Under the pieces are notes generated by a model. That model saw only the letters and a program-made list of their open reading frames with translations, was not told the origin of the DNA and made no database searches. Shown one piece after another: positions 18,256 to 27,034 of a DNA stretch of 64,000 nt. The position numbers and the translations under genes were made by a program. Each line of letters opens with the position of its first letter. The stretch's first letter is position 1. Source of the stretch: Fictibacillus nanhaiensis (GTDB lineage: Bacteria; Bacillota; Bacilli; Bacillales; Fictibacillaceae); the NCBI RefSeq assembly GCF_023715445.1, contig NZ_JAMBOD010000007.1:62001-126000 (forward strand), read 5' to 3'.

Positions 18256-18313
18256 GAAGGAATGGGGAAGGACAGTAGAGAAGAAGGATGAAAGAACAAT
18301 CAGGAGATATAAG

Positions 18314-18796
18314 ATGAAAATAGATTTGAAGAAAGTAACTCGTGATAACTGGGAAGAAGCTTTGGAACTACAAGTAAAGAAAGGACAAAGTAAGTTTGTA
18401 CCTACTCCGGCTGTTTCGCTAGCGAAAGTTTATATTAAACCAGACGGACCCAATGTCGAATACCTTCCCTTCGCTATCTATGCCGGTAAGGATATGGTTG
18501 GATTCATTATGCATGCGTATGAGGAACATACAACAGATATGTACTGGATCAATGGTTTTTTTATTGATGAAAAATATCAGGGGAATGGTTATGGACGTGC
18601 ATCCATGATTGAAATGATAGCGTGGATCAGAAAAAAATTTAAACAATGCAAGGAAATCCGTCTCACTGTCTATCAGGACAACTATGCTGCGAAAAAACTT
18701 TATAAAAGTATAGGGTTCATCAAGACAACACAGATGTTTGGAGAGGAAGAAGTGTGGTGCTTGTCTTTTGCAGAAACGAATCAGGAGGGTAAGTGA
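18314..18796 (+). CDS. GNAT N-acetyltransferase (BltD-like)
   Basis: 160 residues from the ATG at 18314, with AGGAGATA upstream. The GNAT core reads INGFFIDEKYQGNGYGRASM (Q-G-N-G-Y-G acetyl-CoA loop), followed by NYAAKKLYKSIGF. It resembles the spermine/spermidine acetyltransferase BltD of B. subtilis. Its stop overlaps the next gene's ATG by one base. Confidence 0.8.
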   Translation: MKIDLKKVTRDNWEEALELQVKKGQSKFVPTPAVSLAKVYIKPDGPNVEYLPFAIYAGKDMVGFIMHAYEEHTTDMYWINGFFIDEKYQGNGYGRASMIEMIAWIRKKFKQCKEIRLTVYQDNYAAKKLYKSIGFIKTTQMFGEEEVWCLSFAETNQEGK

Positions 18797-19236
18797 TGAA
18801 AGACATGAATTATTATGAAACGTTCATAACTGTTGCAGCAGACTGCCCTCTCTTTCATGGGGAAGTCCCTATAGCAAGGAAGTCCGGAACAACGAAACCG
18901 CTCCTAGAATATGAATTGCTTTCAAAACAACCGTATACATTTACGCAAGAGGATCTTTTGTTTGAGGTGCACATCCGCCACAAAGCCATTCCTTCTGCTG
19001 AGCTTGAAGAGAATGAAAGGCGAATTAGAGACGCATTCTTCGAAAAACCCCAACCATGTTTGCGCGCGTCCATGCTTCCCAAAAAATATGGATGGGGTAT
19101 TCATTTTAATGAACATGGAAAAATCGCACTCTATGGTGCAGAAACAGCAGAATATAAAGAGTTTATTAGGAATAGTGACGGAGAATTAAAAATTCTTCCG
19201 GCCATGCGTAACTCCCGAGAAAAGAACAAAATGTAA
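18796..19236 (+). CDS. DUF6157-like conserved hypothetical protein
   Basis: 146 residues, soluble, with the start MKDMNYYETFITVAADCP and the segment RASMLPKKYGWGIHFNEHG that characterise this Bacillus/Actinobacteria family. Function is unknown. It is translationally coupled to the GNAT gene (TGATG) and has GGAGGG in the preceding coding end. It converges with the DUF421 gene; the stops abut with no clear terminator. Confidence 0.7.
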   Translation: MKDMNYYETFITVAADCPLFHGEVPIARKSGTTKPLLEYELLSKQPYTFTQEDLLFEVHIRHKAIPSAELEENERRIRDAFFEKPQPCLRASMLPKKYGWGIHFNEHGKIALYGAETAEYKEFIRNSDGELKILPAMRNSREKNKM

Positions 19237-19941
19237 TTACTTATAATACATTACATGAAGATGTTCTTGATGATCGAGTGTAGCAAGTAATATATCAGGC
19301 AGCTTTGTATTCTGTTTTTGGATTTGTTGCAAAAGCCATGTCTCAGTTTTCCCAGTTTCCGAAAGTTCTTTTTGATTGATTTTCCCTTCTTTAATAACGA
19401 CCTGTGGATAATCAAATGGCTTCGGTGGAAGGTTTAAATCTTTTTGGATAACTGTTTGGTACTGCGGATGCAAAAAAGATGTAATTGTTCCATTTGATTC
19501 AAATAAGGCCAAGGCTACTTCTTGGATATCTATGACCCTATGTTTACGGAGTTCTGAGAGAAGGACGTCAATCGAAATACGAGCCTTCTTAAGATTTTTA
19601 TATTGGATTTGCCCGTTCTTTACTAATGGGATAGGTGCTGGATCAATCAATTTCCGAAGTGCATGCCAATGCAGACCTATTAAGGTTGTGCCCACATAAA
19701 GTATGACAAGAACGCTCATGGTTATGAGAGATCCTTTCAAACCAAGATGTTCATCAGAAAGTGGATGGGCAATAATGTTTCCGAAAATGAGAGCCATGAT
19801 AAAATCCATTAGCCGGAGCTGTGAAAAAGATCGCTGTCCCATTAACTTTACGGCAAACAGCATAAAGAAAAAGGCAACAATGGCCCGTAGGATCCATTCG
19901 ATAGCTGTTAATGACTCCTGACTTTGGTAAAAATCCAGCAT
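19237..19941 (-). CDS. DUF421 family membrane protein (YetF-like)
   Basis: 234 residues. Three membrane helices in the first ~90 residues contain KLMGQRSFSQLRLMDFIMAL, the family signature, followed by two small cytoplasmic alpha/beta domains. Relatives YetF/YdfS/YkjA of B. subtilis are inner-spore-membrane or cell-membrane proteins, some implicated in germination resistance. A GGGGG site precedes the ATG. It is a single gene. Confidence 0.8.
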   Translation of the reverse strand: MLDFYQSQESLTAIEWILRAIVAFFFMLFAVKLMGQRSFSQLRLMDFIMALIFGNIIAHPLSDEHLGLKGSLITMSVLVILYVGTTLIGLHWHALRKLIDPAPIPLVKNGQIQYKNLKKARISIDVLLSELRKHRVIDIQEVALALFESNGTITSFLHPQYQTVIQKDLNLPPKPFDYPQVVIKEGKINQKELSETGKTETWLLQQIQKQNTKLPDILLATLDHQEHLHVMYYK

Positions 19942-20022
19942 ACTTAACCCCCGCGATTTCCTGATGTTGTTAGTATGGTCGAAAAAAATCTCTTTTTAAC
20001 CAAAAAAGGTTATAAAAATTAT

Positions 20023-20050
20023 TTGACTATTCGCTCATGTATGCTACAAT
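20023..20050 (+). promoter_or_regulatory. SigA promoter of the S-box transcript
   Basis: TTGACT (20023-20028) and TACAAT (20045-20050) are separated by 16 bases, with an extended -10 TGC directly before TACAAT. Confidence 0.7.
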
Positions 20051-20080
20051 CAATTTTAAATTAAAAACTTAATAGTATTT

Positions 20081-20189
20081 CTTCTTATCCAGAGAGGTGG
20101 AGGGACTGACCCTGTGAAGCCTCGGCAACCAGCACAATGTGCACGGTGCCAATTTCAGAGGAAGCTAATAAGCTCCGAAGATGAGAAGC
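20081..20189 (+). ncRNA. SAM riboswitch (S-box leader)
   Basis: The conserved S-box core is present: AGAGAGGTGGAGGGACTGAC, then TGAAGCCTCGGCAACC and GTGCACGGTGCCAATT. Helix P1 is closed by CTTCTTATC with GATGAGAAG. In Firmicutes this element binds S-adenosylmethionine and terminates transcription of sulphur and methionine genes. Here it precedes a small ORF and sfnG, so the gene should be expressed when SAM is scarce. Confidence 0.92.
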
Positions 20190-20213
20190 AAGCGGGTCAT
20201 TTATCGTCTTTCC

Positions 20214-20251
20214 AACCCCTTCGCTCTTTTCTTTGAGTGGAGGGGTTTTTT
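20214..20251 (+). terminator. S-box expression-platform terminator
   Basis: AACCCCT pairs with AGGGGTT (inner CGCTC with GAGTG) and is followed by TTTTTT, the ligand-dependent terminator of the riboswitch. Confidence 0.85.
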
Positions 20252-20278
20252 ATTTACGAGGAGGTGGATGCAAAAAAA

Positions 20279-20308
20279 GGAGTGAAAGTATGGCAGTACT
20301 TTCACTCC
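20279..20308 (+). promoter_or_regulatory. 12-bp perfect hairpin that hides a ribosome binding site
   Basis: GGAGTGAAAGTA and TACTTTCACTCC are perfectly complementary around a six-base loop. The 5' arm contains the AAGGAG site and the first base of the ATG of the small ORF at 20290. There is no T-run, so it is unlikely to be a terminator. Confidence 0.6.
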
Positions 20309-20331
20309 GGCTGCGATTGATTAACCCTTGA
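20290..20331 (+). CDS. Possible 13-residue leader peptide
   Basis: MAVLSLRLRLINP is encoded between the S-box terminator and sfnG, with AAGGAG seven bases before the ATG. The ribosome binding site and the first coding bases form a perfect hairpin, so translation could be gated by mRNA structure. It may be a leader peptide affecting sfnG, or chance. Confidence 0.4.
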   Translation: MAVLSLRLRLINP

Positions 20332-20420
20332 GGAGGGCTTCAAATTCGCTTTAACATTTTAACATGTTAAGTGAAATGGAGTCCAATTCAAGGAAATAGA
20401 CCTTGAGGAGGATTAATAAA

Positions 20421-21509
20421 ATGAGTGATTTGAAATTTGCGTATTGGGTACCAAATGTAAGTGGAGGACTAGTTGTATCAAAACTACCACAGGAAACAGA
20501 CTGGTCGTTTGAAGCAAATAAACGCTATGCTCAAACTGCTGAAGAGGCTGGGTTCGATTTTGCTTTATTACAAACCCGTTTCTTTGCCAGTTATGGTGCA
20601 GAGTATCAGCTGGAGGCGGCTACACTTGCAGCCGCACTGGCGAGTGTGACGAAAAAAATTAATCTCATTTCAGCTGTTCACCCTGGTCTTTGGCATCCTG
20701 GCGTATATGCGAAAATGATGGCGACCCTGGATAATATCTCGAATGGCCGCGCTGCGATCAATGTAGTAAGCGGCTGGTTTAAGGGCGAATTTACAGGATA
20801 CGGAGAACCGTGGCTGGAGCATGACGAGAGGTATCGACGTTCTGAAGAATTTATTAGAGTCATAAGAAGCCTTTGGACAGAAGAAGAGACGACCTTTAAA
20901 GGTGATTTTTACAGAATCAACGGTGCCCCTTTGAAACCGAAACCTGTTCAAAAGCCGACACCTCCAATCTTCCAAGGAGGAAACTCAAAAGCTGCTAAGG
21001 AAATGGCAGCAAGAGTTTCAGATTGGTATTTTATGAACGGCAACACGACGGAAGGCTTTAAAAATCAGATCGAAGAAGTAAAAGCATTGGCTGAGAAAGA
21101 AGGACGCACTCTTAAATATGCGGCAAACGGATTTGTTATTGTCCGAGATACAGAAGAAGAGGGTGTTCAAGTGCTGCGTGATATTGTCTCAAATGCTGAT
21201 GTTGAAGCCGTTGAAGGATTTGGTGAAGCAGTAAAAGAAGCGGGGCAATCTTCTAAGGAAAAAGAAGGTATGTGGGCAAATTCTACTTTTAAAGATCTTG
21301 TTCAGTACAATGATGGATTTAAAACGGGTCTGATCGGAACTCCTGAACAGGTGGCTGACCGAATTATTGAGCTGAAACAATTGGGAGTAGATCTTGTTCT
21401 GACCGCCTTCTTACATTATGAAAAAGATTTGAAGGACTTTGGGGAGAAAGTTATACCGCTTGTGAAAGAAAAAGAAGCTCGTTTGAAGAAAGAGGAAGTA
21501 CTTGTTTGA
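20421..21509 (+). CDS. sfnG: FMNH2-dependent dimethyl sulfone monooxygenase
   Basis: 362 residues from the ATG at 20421, with GAGGAGG nine bases before it. It is a bacterial luciferase-like (TIM-barrel) monooxygenase; FAYWVPNVSGGLVVSKLPQ, the INLISAVHPGLWHPG strand and the VVSGWFKGEFTGYGEPWLEH segment are characteristic of SfnG. SfnG oxidises dimethyl sulfone to methanesulfinate, feeding organosulphur into sulphite. It needs a separate flavin reductase, not adjacent here. The upstream SAM riboswitch ties it to methionine/SAM status. Confidence 0.85.
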   Translation: MSDLKFAYWVPNVSGGLVVSKLPQETDWSFEANKRYAQTAEEAGFDFALLQTRFFASYGAEYQLEAATLAAALASVTKKINLISAVHPGLWHPGVYAKMMATLDNISNGRAAINVVSGWFKGEFTGYGEPWLEHDERYRRSEEFIRVIRSLWTEEETTFKGDFYRINGAPLKPKPVQKPTPPIFQGGNSKAAKEMAARVSDWYFMNGNTTEGFKNQIEEVKALAEKEGRTLKYAANGFVIVRDTEEEGVQVLRDIVSNADVEAVEGFGEAVKEAGQSSKEKEGMWANSTFKDLVQYNDGFKTGLIGTPEQVADRIIELKQLGVDLVLTAFLHYEKDLKDFGEKVIPLVKEKEARLKKEEVLV

Positions 21510-21531
21510 TTTTTGATAGAAAATAACGTGA

Positions 21532-21557
21532 AAAGCCGCCATGGAGGCGGCTTTTTT
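21532..21557 (+). terminator. Terminator of sfnG
   Basis: AAAGCCGCC / GGCGGCTTTTTT hairpin with a short loop. Confidence 0.85.
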
Positions 21558-21581
21558 CAGTTAAGAAAAAGAGCTTGAATG

Positions 21582-21641
21582 GATTTATGCGCGCTCGTGG
21601 AGATTTATGCGCGCTCGCAGAGATTTATGCGCGTTCTCATA
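21582..21641. repeat. Array of three direct repeats, 20-nt period
   Basis: The unit GATTTATGCGCGCTCG plus four variable bases is repeated at 21582, 21602 and 21622; the third copy is slightly degenerate. It lies between the sfnG terminator and the Fur-controlled siderophore promoter. Confidence 0.8.
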
Positions 21642-21747
21642 ATTCAAGCCCGCCTTTTTTATCGAAACATAGGGTCTTTAGTCCTACTCTCCACTGTCAG
21701 CTTTAAAAATAAATGGAAAGAACTTAGGGAAAATTTATCATTGACGA

Positions 21748-21762
21748 TGATAATCATTATCA
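21748..21762 (+). promoter_or_regulatory. Fur box 1 of the siderophore operon
   Basis: TGATAATCATTATCA is a perfect match to the Bacillus 7-1-7 Fur box. It lies 77 bases before the first gene of the operon. Confidence 0.92.
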
Positions 21763-21788
21763 TTTAAGGTTATACATGTAACTAGTAA

Positions 21789-21803
21789 TGAGAATCATTT
21801 TCA
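21789..21803 (+). promoter_or_regulatory. Fur box 2 of the siderophore operon
   Basis: TGAGAATCATTTTCA matches the 7-1-7 Fur box with two differences. It lies 26 bases downstream of box 1, probably over the transcription start. Confidence 0.85.
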
Positions 21804-21838
21804 ATAACGTAAATTTAAAAATATAAGGAGGAGCAAAC

Positions 21839-23185
21839 ATGAGCACCTTACAAATAGAAATGAATGAACTTTATCTTAAACAGCAGGAAAAACGAGAATC
21901 CAACGCAAGATCATATCCAAGACGAATTCCGATTGCGATCGAAGAGGCAGAAGGGATCTATGTAAAAGATGCAGACGGAAGAAAATTCATCGACTGTCTA
22001 GCTGGGGCAGGGACACTTGCACTTGGTCATAATCATCCGGTCGTGATCGATGCTATTGAAAAAGTGCTTCATGACAAGCGCCCATTACATACACTGGATT
22101 TAACGACGCCAGTAAAAGAAGAATTTGTAAGTGAAGTGTTTGATAGTTTACCAGAAGAATTTGCAAAGCGTGCAAAGATTCAATTTTGTGGACCAACAGG
22201 CGGAGATGCTATCGAAGCCGCTATTAAACTGGTGAAAACGGCAACTGGAAGAAGAAGCATTCTTTCTTTCCAAGGTGGTTATCATGGCGCGACACATGGA
22301 ACGATGGCACTATCCGGTAACTTAGGGCCGAAACAGAACGTGCAAGGTTTAATGCCGGATGTTCACTTTATGCCATATCCGTATGCATATCGGTGCCCGT
22401 TTGGAATGGGTGGAGAAGAGACTCATAAGATCAGTGCTAAATATATTGAGAACCTTTTGTATGATCCGGAAAGCGGGATTCTGCCGCCAGCAGCAATGAT
22501 CTTAGAGGTTGTTCAAGGTGAAGGCGGATCTATTCCTGCACCGGTCGAGTGGCTGAGAGAAATCCGCAGAATCACGAAAGAGCGCAACATTCCGCTAATT
22601 ATAGATGAAGTTCAAACCGGAATCGGACGTACGGGTGAACTGTTTGCATTCCAGCATGCAGGTATTATACCGGATGTCGTAGTTTTATCGAAAGCAATTG
22701 GCGGAAGTCTGCCGTTATCTGTTGTGATCTATGATCGTGAACTTGATAAATGGGGACCAGGTGCACACATTGGCACGTTCCGAGGCAACCAAATGGCAAT
22801 GGCAGCTGGTACAGCTACTCTCAAATATATCAAAGAGAACAACTTATCACAGCATGCGAAAGAGCTTGGTGAAAAACTCATGCTGGAACTAACCATTCTT
22901 CAAAATGAGATTCCGGAGATTGGCGATGTCCGCGGCCGCGGCTTGATGGTTGGAGCAGAGATTGTAAATCCGCGTATTCCATCAGGACTAAAAGGAACAT
23001 ATGCAGCGAATCCTGAGCTCGCCAGCCGAATCCAAAGAGAATGTTTTAACCGCGGTTTGATTTTAGAAGTTGGAGGGAGACATGGAAGTGTAATCCGATT
23101 CCTGCCGCCACTGATCATTACTGAAAAACAGCTGGATGATGTGCTCGCAATATTTAAAGATGCGGTAAGAGCCGCTCTCAAATAG
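21839..23185 (+). CDS. rhbA: L-2,4-diaminobutyrate:2-oxoglutarate aminotransferase
   Basis: 448 residues, class III PLP aminotransferase. The PLP-binding lysine is K285 in VVLSKAIGG and the pyridine-binding aspartate is D256 in LIIDEVQTGIGRTG; CGPTGGDAIEAAIK is the phosphate-binding region. It makes 2,4-diaminobutyrate from aspartate semialdehyde and glutamate, the first step to 1,3-diaminopropane. It is the first gene of the operon, directly after two Fur boxes, with AAGGAGG before the ATG. The gene order that follows is that of rhbABCDEF. Confidence 0.9.
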   Translation: MSTLQIEMNELYLKQQEKRESNARSYPRRIPIAIEEAEGIYVKDADGRKFIDCLAGAGTLALGHNHPVVIDAIEKVLHDKRPLHTLDLTTPVKEEFVSEVFDSLPEEFAKRAKIQFCGPTGGDAIEAAIKLVKTATGRRSILSFQGGYHGATHGTMALSGNLGPKQNVQGLMPDVHFMPYPYAYRCPFGMGGEETHKISAKYIENLLYDPESGILPPAAMILEVVQGEGGSIPAPVEWLREIRRITKERNIPLIIDEVQTGIGRTGELFAFQHAGIIPDVVVLSKAIGGSLPLSVVIYDRELDKWGPGAHIGTFRGNQMAMAAGTATLKYIKENNLSQHAKELGEKLMLELTILQNEIPEIGDVRGRGLMVGAEIVNPRIPSGLKGTYAANPELASRIQRECFNRGLILEVGGRHGSVIRFLPPLIITEKQLDDVLAIFKDAVRAALK

Positions 23186-23194
23186 AGGTGCAAA

Positions 23195-24688
23195 ATGAAC
23201 ACAACTGATTTTGACCGTTTTTTTCTAAATAATAGTGAAGCCGGAATGCAAAGTTTTCAGCATATCGTTTTTGAAACACAGCACTTGCTGAGCCGATTCT
23301 ATAAAAACAATACAGATGCTTATAATGGAAAGCTGCCTCAGGATATTGAAAAAGAAATTCTTACAATACCTCTCGCTTCAAAAGAAGGGGATGATCCATT
23401 CATTGTCCTTAAGGATGTACAAGAGTGGATCGTAAAAAACAGCATTCATGTTTCACACCCAACAAGCATAGGGCATCTTCATTGCCCGCCTTTAGTTCCG
23501 GCAATTGCAGCTGAGCTAATAATCGGTGCTCTTAATCAGTCGATGGATTCTTGGGACCAAAGTTCAGCAGCTACTTATCTGGAAGAAAGGCTGATCAAAT
23601 GGGTAAGCGAAAAACTGAATCTTCCGCAAACCGCTGATGGTACTTTTACGAGTGGAGGCACTCAATCCAACTATATGGGGCTGTTATTAGCTCGCGATCA
23701 TTTTTGCGATAAGGAGTGGTGCTGGAACGTAAAGGTAGAAGGTTTGCCGCCAGAAGCACATAAAATGCGCATTCTTTGTTCAGAAGATGCTCATTTCACA
23801 GTGAAAAAGTCTGCGTTTCAGTTAGGGCTTGGTGAACAGGCTGTCGTGACCATAAAGACTGATCACAACAAAAGGATGAACTGCGATGTTCTTAGGGCAG
23901 AAATAGAACGGTTAAAGTCAGAAGGGCTGTTCCCGATGTGTGTAGTTGCAACAGCTGGGACGACTGATTTTGGAAGCATCGATCCGATTTTGGAAATTGC
24001 TGAAATTGCACAGAGCCACAACCTTTGGCTGCACGTTGATGCAGCGTATGGCGGCGCTTTGATGCTGAGTGAAAAGTACTTCAACAGACTTGCGGGCATC
24101 GAGCAAGCTGACTCGATCACCATTGATTTTCACAAGCAGTTTTACCAGCCGATCAGCTGTGGTGCTTTCTTTGTAAAAAATAAGGAAAACTTCCTTTATG
24201 TTGCACATCATGCTGATTACTTAAATCCCGAAAATGATGAAGTAGACGGTCTCGTTCATTTAGTCAGTAAATCCGTTCAAACAACCAGACGTTTTGATGC
24301 GTTGAAACTATTTATGTCGCTTCGTATTATCGGTGAGAAGAATTTTGCATGCATGATTGACTATACACTTCACCTTGCAGATCAAACGGTCAAAGTAATA
24401 AGTCAAAAAGAGAACTTTGAAGTGTGCAACAGGAACCCTGAGATTAATGCTGTTGTTTTCCGTTATAAAAAGGACAGCCATGAAACCTGGAATGAATTAA
24501 ACACATTTATTTATAAAAAACTCCTTCACACAGGAACGGCACTTGTTGCAAAAACAAAAGTGAAGGGTCAAACATTTTTAAAATTCACATTGCTGAATCC
24601 ACGAACGACCATCGTGGATATTGAAGATATTCTTCATAGCATTTCTCAATTTGCAGCAGAGTACGAAAACAGGGGGATTACCCAATGA
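23195..24688 (+). CDS. rhbB: L-2,4-diaminobutyrate decarboxylase
   Basis: 497 residues, group II PLP decarboxylase. K314 in TIDFHKQFYQP binds PLP, D282 is in LHVDAAYGGA, and H200 in SEDAHFT stacks on the cofactor. TSGGTQSNY is the phosphate loop. It converts 2,4-diaminobutyrate to 1,3-diaminopropane, the diamine backbone of schizokinen and rhizobactin. AGAGGTG precedes the ATG, and the 3' end overlaps the next gene (ATGA). Confidence 0.9.
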   Translation: MNTTDFDRFFLNNSEAGMQSFQHIVFETQHLLSRFYKNNTDAYNGKLPQDIEKEILTIPLASKEGDDPFIVLKDVQEWIVKNSIHVSHPTSIGHLHCPPLVPAIAAELIIGALNQSMDSWDQSSAATYLEERLIKWVSEKLNLPQTADGTFTSGGTQSNYMGLLLARDHFCDKEWCWNVKVEGLPPEAHKMRILCSEDAHFTVKKSAFQLGLGEQAVVTIKTDHNKRMNCDVLRAEIERLKSEGLFPMCVVATAGTTDFGSIDPILEIAEIAQSHNLWLHVDAAYGGALMLSEKYFNRLAGIEQADSITIDFHKQFYQPISCGAFFVKNKENFLYVAHHADYLNPENDEVDGLVHLVSKSVQTTRRFDALKLFMSLRIIGEKNFACMIDYTLHLADQTVKVISQKENFEVCNRNPEINAVVFRYKKDSHETWNELNTFIYKKLLHTGTALVAKTKVKGQTFLKFTLLNPRTTIVDIEDILHSISQFAAEYENRGITQ

Positions 24689-26466
24689 TAAATCATAAAT
24701 TACGAGCAGAACATGCAAGCATGCAAAGCTTCTTAAACTGTTATCTAAGGGAAACGCAAAATTTTACAGATGCTAATCCGGAAGACTTGGAGTGCAGCGG
24801 TGGAACACCGGAAAGATGGCTGAAGATTTCATTAGCGAATCAAAATACATTCATTTTTGCAGCGGTGAAACACTGGTCATTAACTGGACGCCATTTATTC
24901 CACTTTCCGATTCTATGTAAAACGAGTGAAAAAATGGTGCCGCTTGATTATGTAACATTGGTTTCGATTATCTCTAAAGAATTATTGATCGAACAAGGAC
25001 GGGAAGATGCGGAAGATGAGCTGATGCTGCGCACGGTCTTAAGCTGCCGAAACATTCAGCGTTATTTACAGAAGCGGGTAGCTGACGCTGAAAAATTAGA
25101 GAGCAGCGAGTTTACGTTCTTAGAAGCAGAACAATCTCTTCTTTTCGGCCATCTATTGCATCCAACACCAAAGAGTAAGCAAGGAATGAGTGAAGAGCAA
25201 GAAGAGCTATATTCACCAGAGTTAAAAGGGTCGTTCCAGCTTCATTTCTTTAAAGCTGACAGATCCATCGTTGAACAAGATTCTGCTCATGAAGTGACAG
25301 CGGAAGAGATTACGATGGAACTTCTTCAAAAAGATGAAAGCTTTTTAACCACAATAAAGCCAGATGATCATTCTGTATTTATTCCGGTGCACCCTTTACA
25401 AGTCCCGGTTCTTTTAAATGACGAACACATACAAAACTACATAGAAGAAGGAAAGCTGAGCTACATTGGGCCATATGGAGAACCATTTTCAGCAACGTCT
25501 TCCATGCGTTCCGTATATAGCTGTAATTTTAAATATATGTTCAAGTTCTCAGTTCCTGTGAAGATCACAAATTCCCTTCGCGTCAACTTAGAAAAAGAGC
25601 TGTATAGAGGTGTTGAAGTCACGAGACTCATGCAGTCTCAGATCGGACAGGAACTTACAGAAGTCTTTCCTTCTTTTAAAATCATTCAAGACCCAGCTTT
25701 TCTGAACATTCCTGCTGAAAAAGAAACGTCGGGTTTTGAAGTGGTGATCAGAGAAAACCCATTCTATGAGAATGATAAAAATGTGAGTTTAATAGCTGGA
25801 CTTTGCCAAGATCATGGTTTTGGCGGGTACTCACGTATCGAGGCAATCATAAAAGATCTTGCTGAAAAAGAAAAAAGAACAACAGGAGAAGTAAGCAAAG
25901 ACTGGTTCTCAGAATACTTAACCATAGCATTAGATCCTATGCTTTGGCTGTATGAAACATATGGTGTTGCGCTGGAAGCACATCAGCAGAACTCAATCGT
26001 TCAACTCGAAGGGGGTTACCCTGCTAGATTCTATTATCGCGACAACCAAGGCTACTATTATAGTGAATCTAAGGCGGATCTGTTAGTAAAACAGATTCCT
26101 GACCTGAACCGGAAAAGTGTAACGATCTGCAGCGATGAAGTTGCGATTGAGCGATTCCGCTACTATTTTTTCATGAATCATCTGTTCGGACTGATCAACG
26201 GATTTGGAGCAGCGGGCCTTATAGAAGAATCAGAGCTTATGAAAATATTAAGAATAAGGCTGCTGCACCATGATAATCTTACTGGCGGTAAATCGCGCTT
26301 ATTAAGAAGTTTACTAGACTCTGAACAGCTGCCTTGCAAAGCGAACCTCCTTACACGTTTTCATGACATGGATGAGCTAGTTGGTTCACTCGAGACTCAG
26401 TCTGTTTATACAAATATACCAAACCCATTGCAGAAGGTGTTGACTTTAGATGCAGCCGGAATTTAG
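24685..26466 (+). CDS. rhbC: IucA/IucC family siderophore synthetase (first)
   Basis: 593 residues. NRPS-independent synthetase motifs are present: FIPVHPLQVP, SSMRSVYSCNFKYMFKFS, and the active-site region EAHQQNSIVQLEGGYPARF. A FhuF-like reductase tail follows. The family condenses citrate with amines or hydroxamates using ATP. With the second synthetase at 29523 it should attach two N-hydroxy-N-acetyl-diaminopropane arms to citrate. AGGGGGAT lies upstream of the ATG within rhbB. Confidence 0.9.
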   Translation: MINHKLRAEHASMQSFLNCYLRETQNFTDANPEDLECSGGTPERWLKISLANQNTFIFAAVKHWSLTGRHLFHFPILCKTSEKMVPLDYVTLVSIISKELLIEQGREDAEDELMLRTVLSCRNIQRYLQKRVADAEKLESSEFTFLEAEQSLLFGHLLHPTPKSKQGMSEEQEELYSPELKGSFQLHFFKADRSIVEQDSAHEVTAEEITMELLQKDESFLTTIKPDDHSVFIPVHPLQVPVLLNDEHIQNYIEEGKLSYIGPYGEPFSATSSMRSVYSCNFKYMFKFSVPVKITNSLRVNLEKELYRGVEVTRLMQSQIGQELTEVFPSFKIIQDPAFLNIPAEKETSGFEVVIRENPFYENDKNVSLIAGLCQDHGFGGYSRIEAIIKDLAEKEKRTTGEVSKDWFSEYLTIALDPMLWLYETYGVALEAHQQNSIVQLEGGYPARFYYRDNQGYYYSESKADLLVKQIPDLNRKSVTICSDEVAIERFRYYFFMNHLFGLINGFGAAGLIEESELMKILRIRLLHHDNLTGGKSRLLRSLLDSEQLPCKANLLTRFHDMDELVGSLETQSVYTNIPNPLQKVLTLDAAGI

Positions 26467-27034
26467 TTTCTATGACTCTACTATTCAGATGACGATTGCT
26501 TTTGTAAAAGTGGAACTCGAGAGGGATGTAGAGCTGTTGCATCAGTGGCATCAGCAGCCTTATGTTATTCCATTCTGGAAGCTGGATATTCCGTTTGAAA
26601 AATATAAAGTACATCTAAAAACCTTTTTGGAAGATAAGCATCAGACATTATACCTTGGCTTGATCGATGGAGTTCCGATGAGCTATTGGGAGGCCTATTG
26701 GGTGAAAGGAGACGTTGTGGAGAATTGCTATAACCCGCATCCGGAAGATCAAGGAATCCACTTGTTGATTGGGGAGGAAGAATATCTTGGAAAAGGATAT
26801 GCACTTCCAGTATTACGGGCGATGGTTCAATTCCAGTTTCTTGCAAGTGGAACAGAGAAAGTGATTGCCGAGCCTGATATTACGAACGAAAAAATGATTC
26901 ATGTTTTTGAAAAATGCGGTTTTGAAAAAGCAAAGCCGATCGAGCTGCCGGATAAGACAGGAATGCTTATGTATTGCGATAGAGAAACATTTGAGAGGAG
27001 ATGGGAAGATGTCTTTAAAACCGCAGCAACCTGA
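26450..27034 (+). CDS. rhbD: GNAT acetyltransferase for siderophore assembly (RhbD/IucB-like)
   Basis: 194 residues. HQWHQQPYVIPFW and the acetyl-CoA region GEEEYLGKGYALPVLRAM match the N-hydroxy-lysine/diaminopropane acetyltransferases of the IucB/RhbD group (PF13523-type). It should acetylate N-hydroxy-1,3-diaminopropane. It starts 17 bases inside the end of rhbC and ends 26 bases inside the start of the hydroxylase gene, so the operon is tightly packed. Confidence 0.85.
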   Translation: MQPEFSFYDSTIQMTIAFVKVELERDVELLHQWHQQPYVIPFWKLDIPFEKYKVHLKTFLEDKHQTLYLGLIDGVPMSYWEAYWVKGDVVENCYNPHPEDQGIHLLIGEEEYLGKGYALPVLRAMVQFQFLASGTEKVIAEPDITNEKMIHVFEKCGFEKAKPIELPDKTGMLMYCDRETFERRWEDVFKTAAT

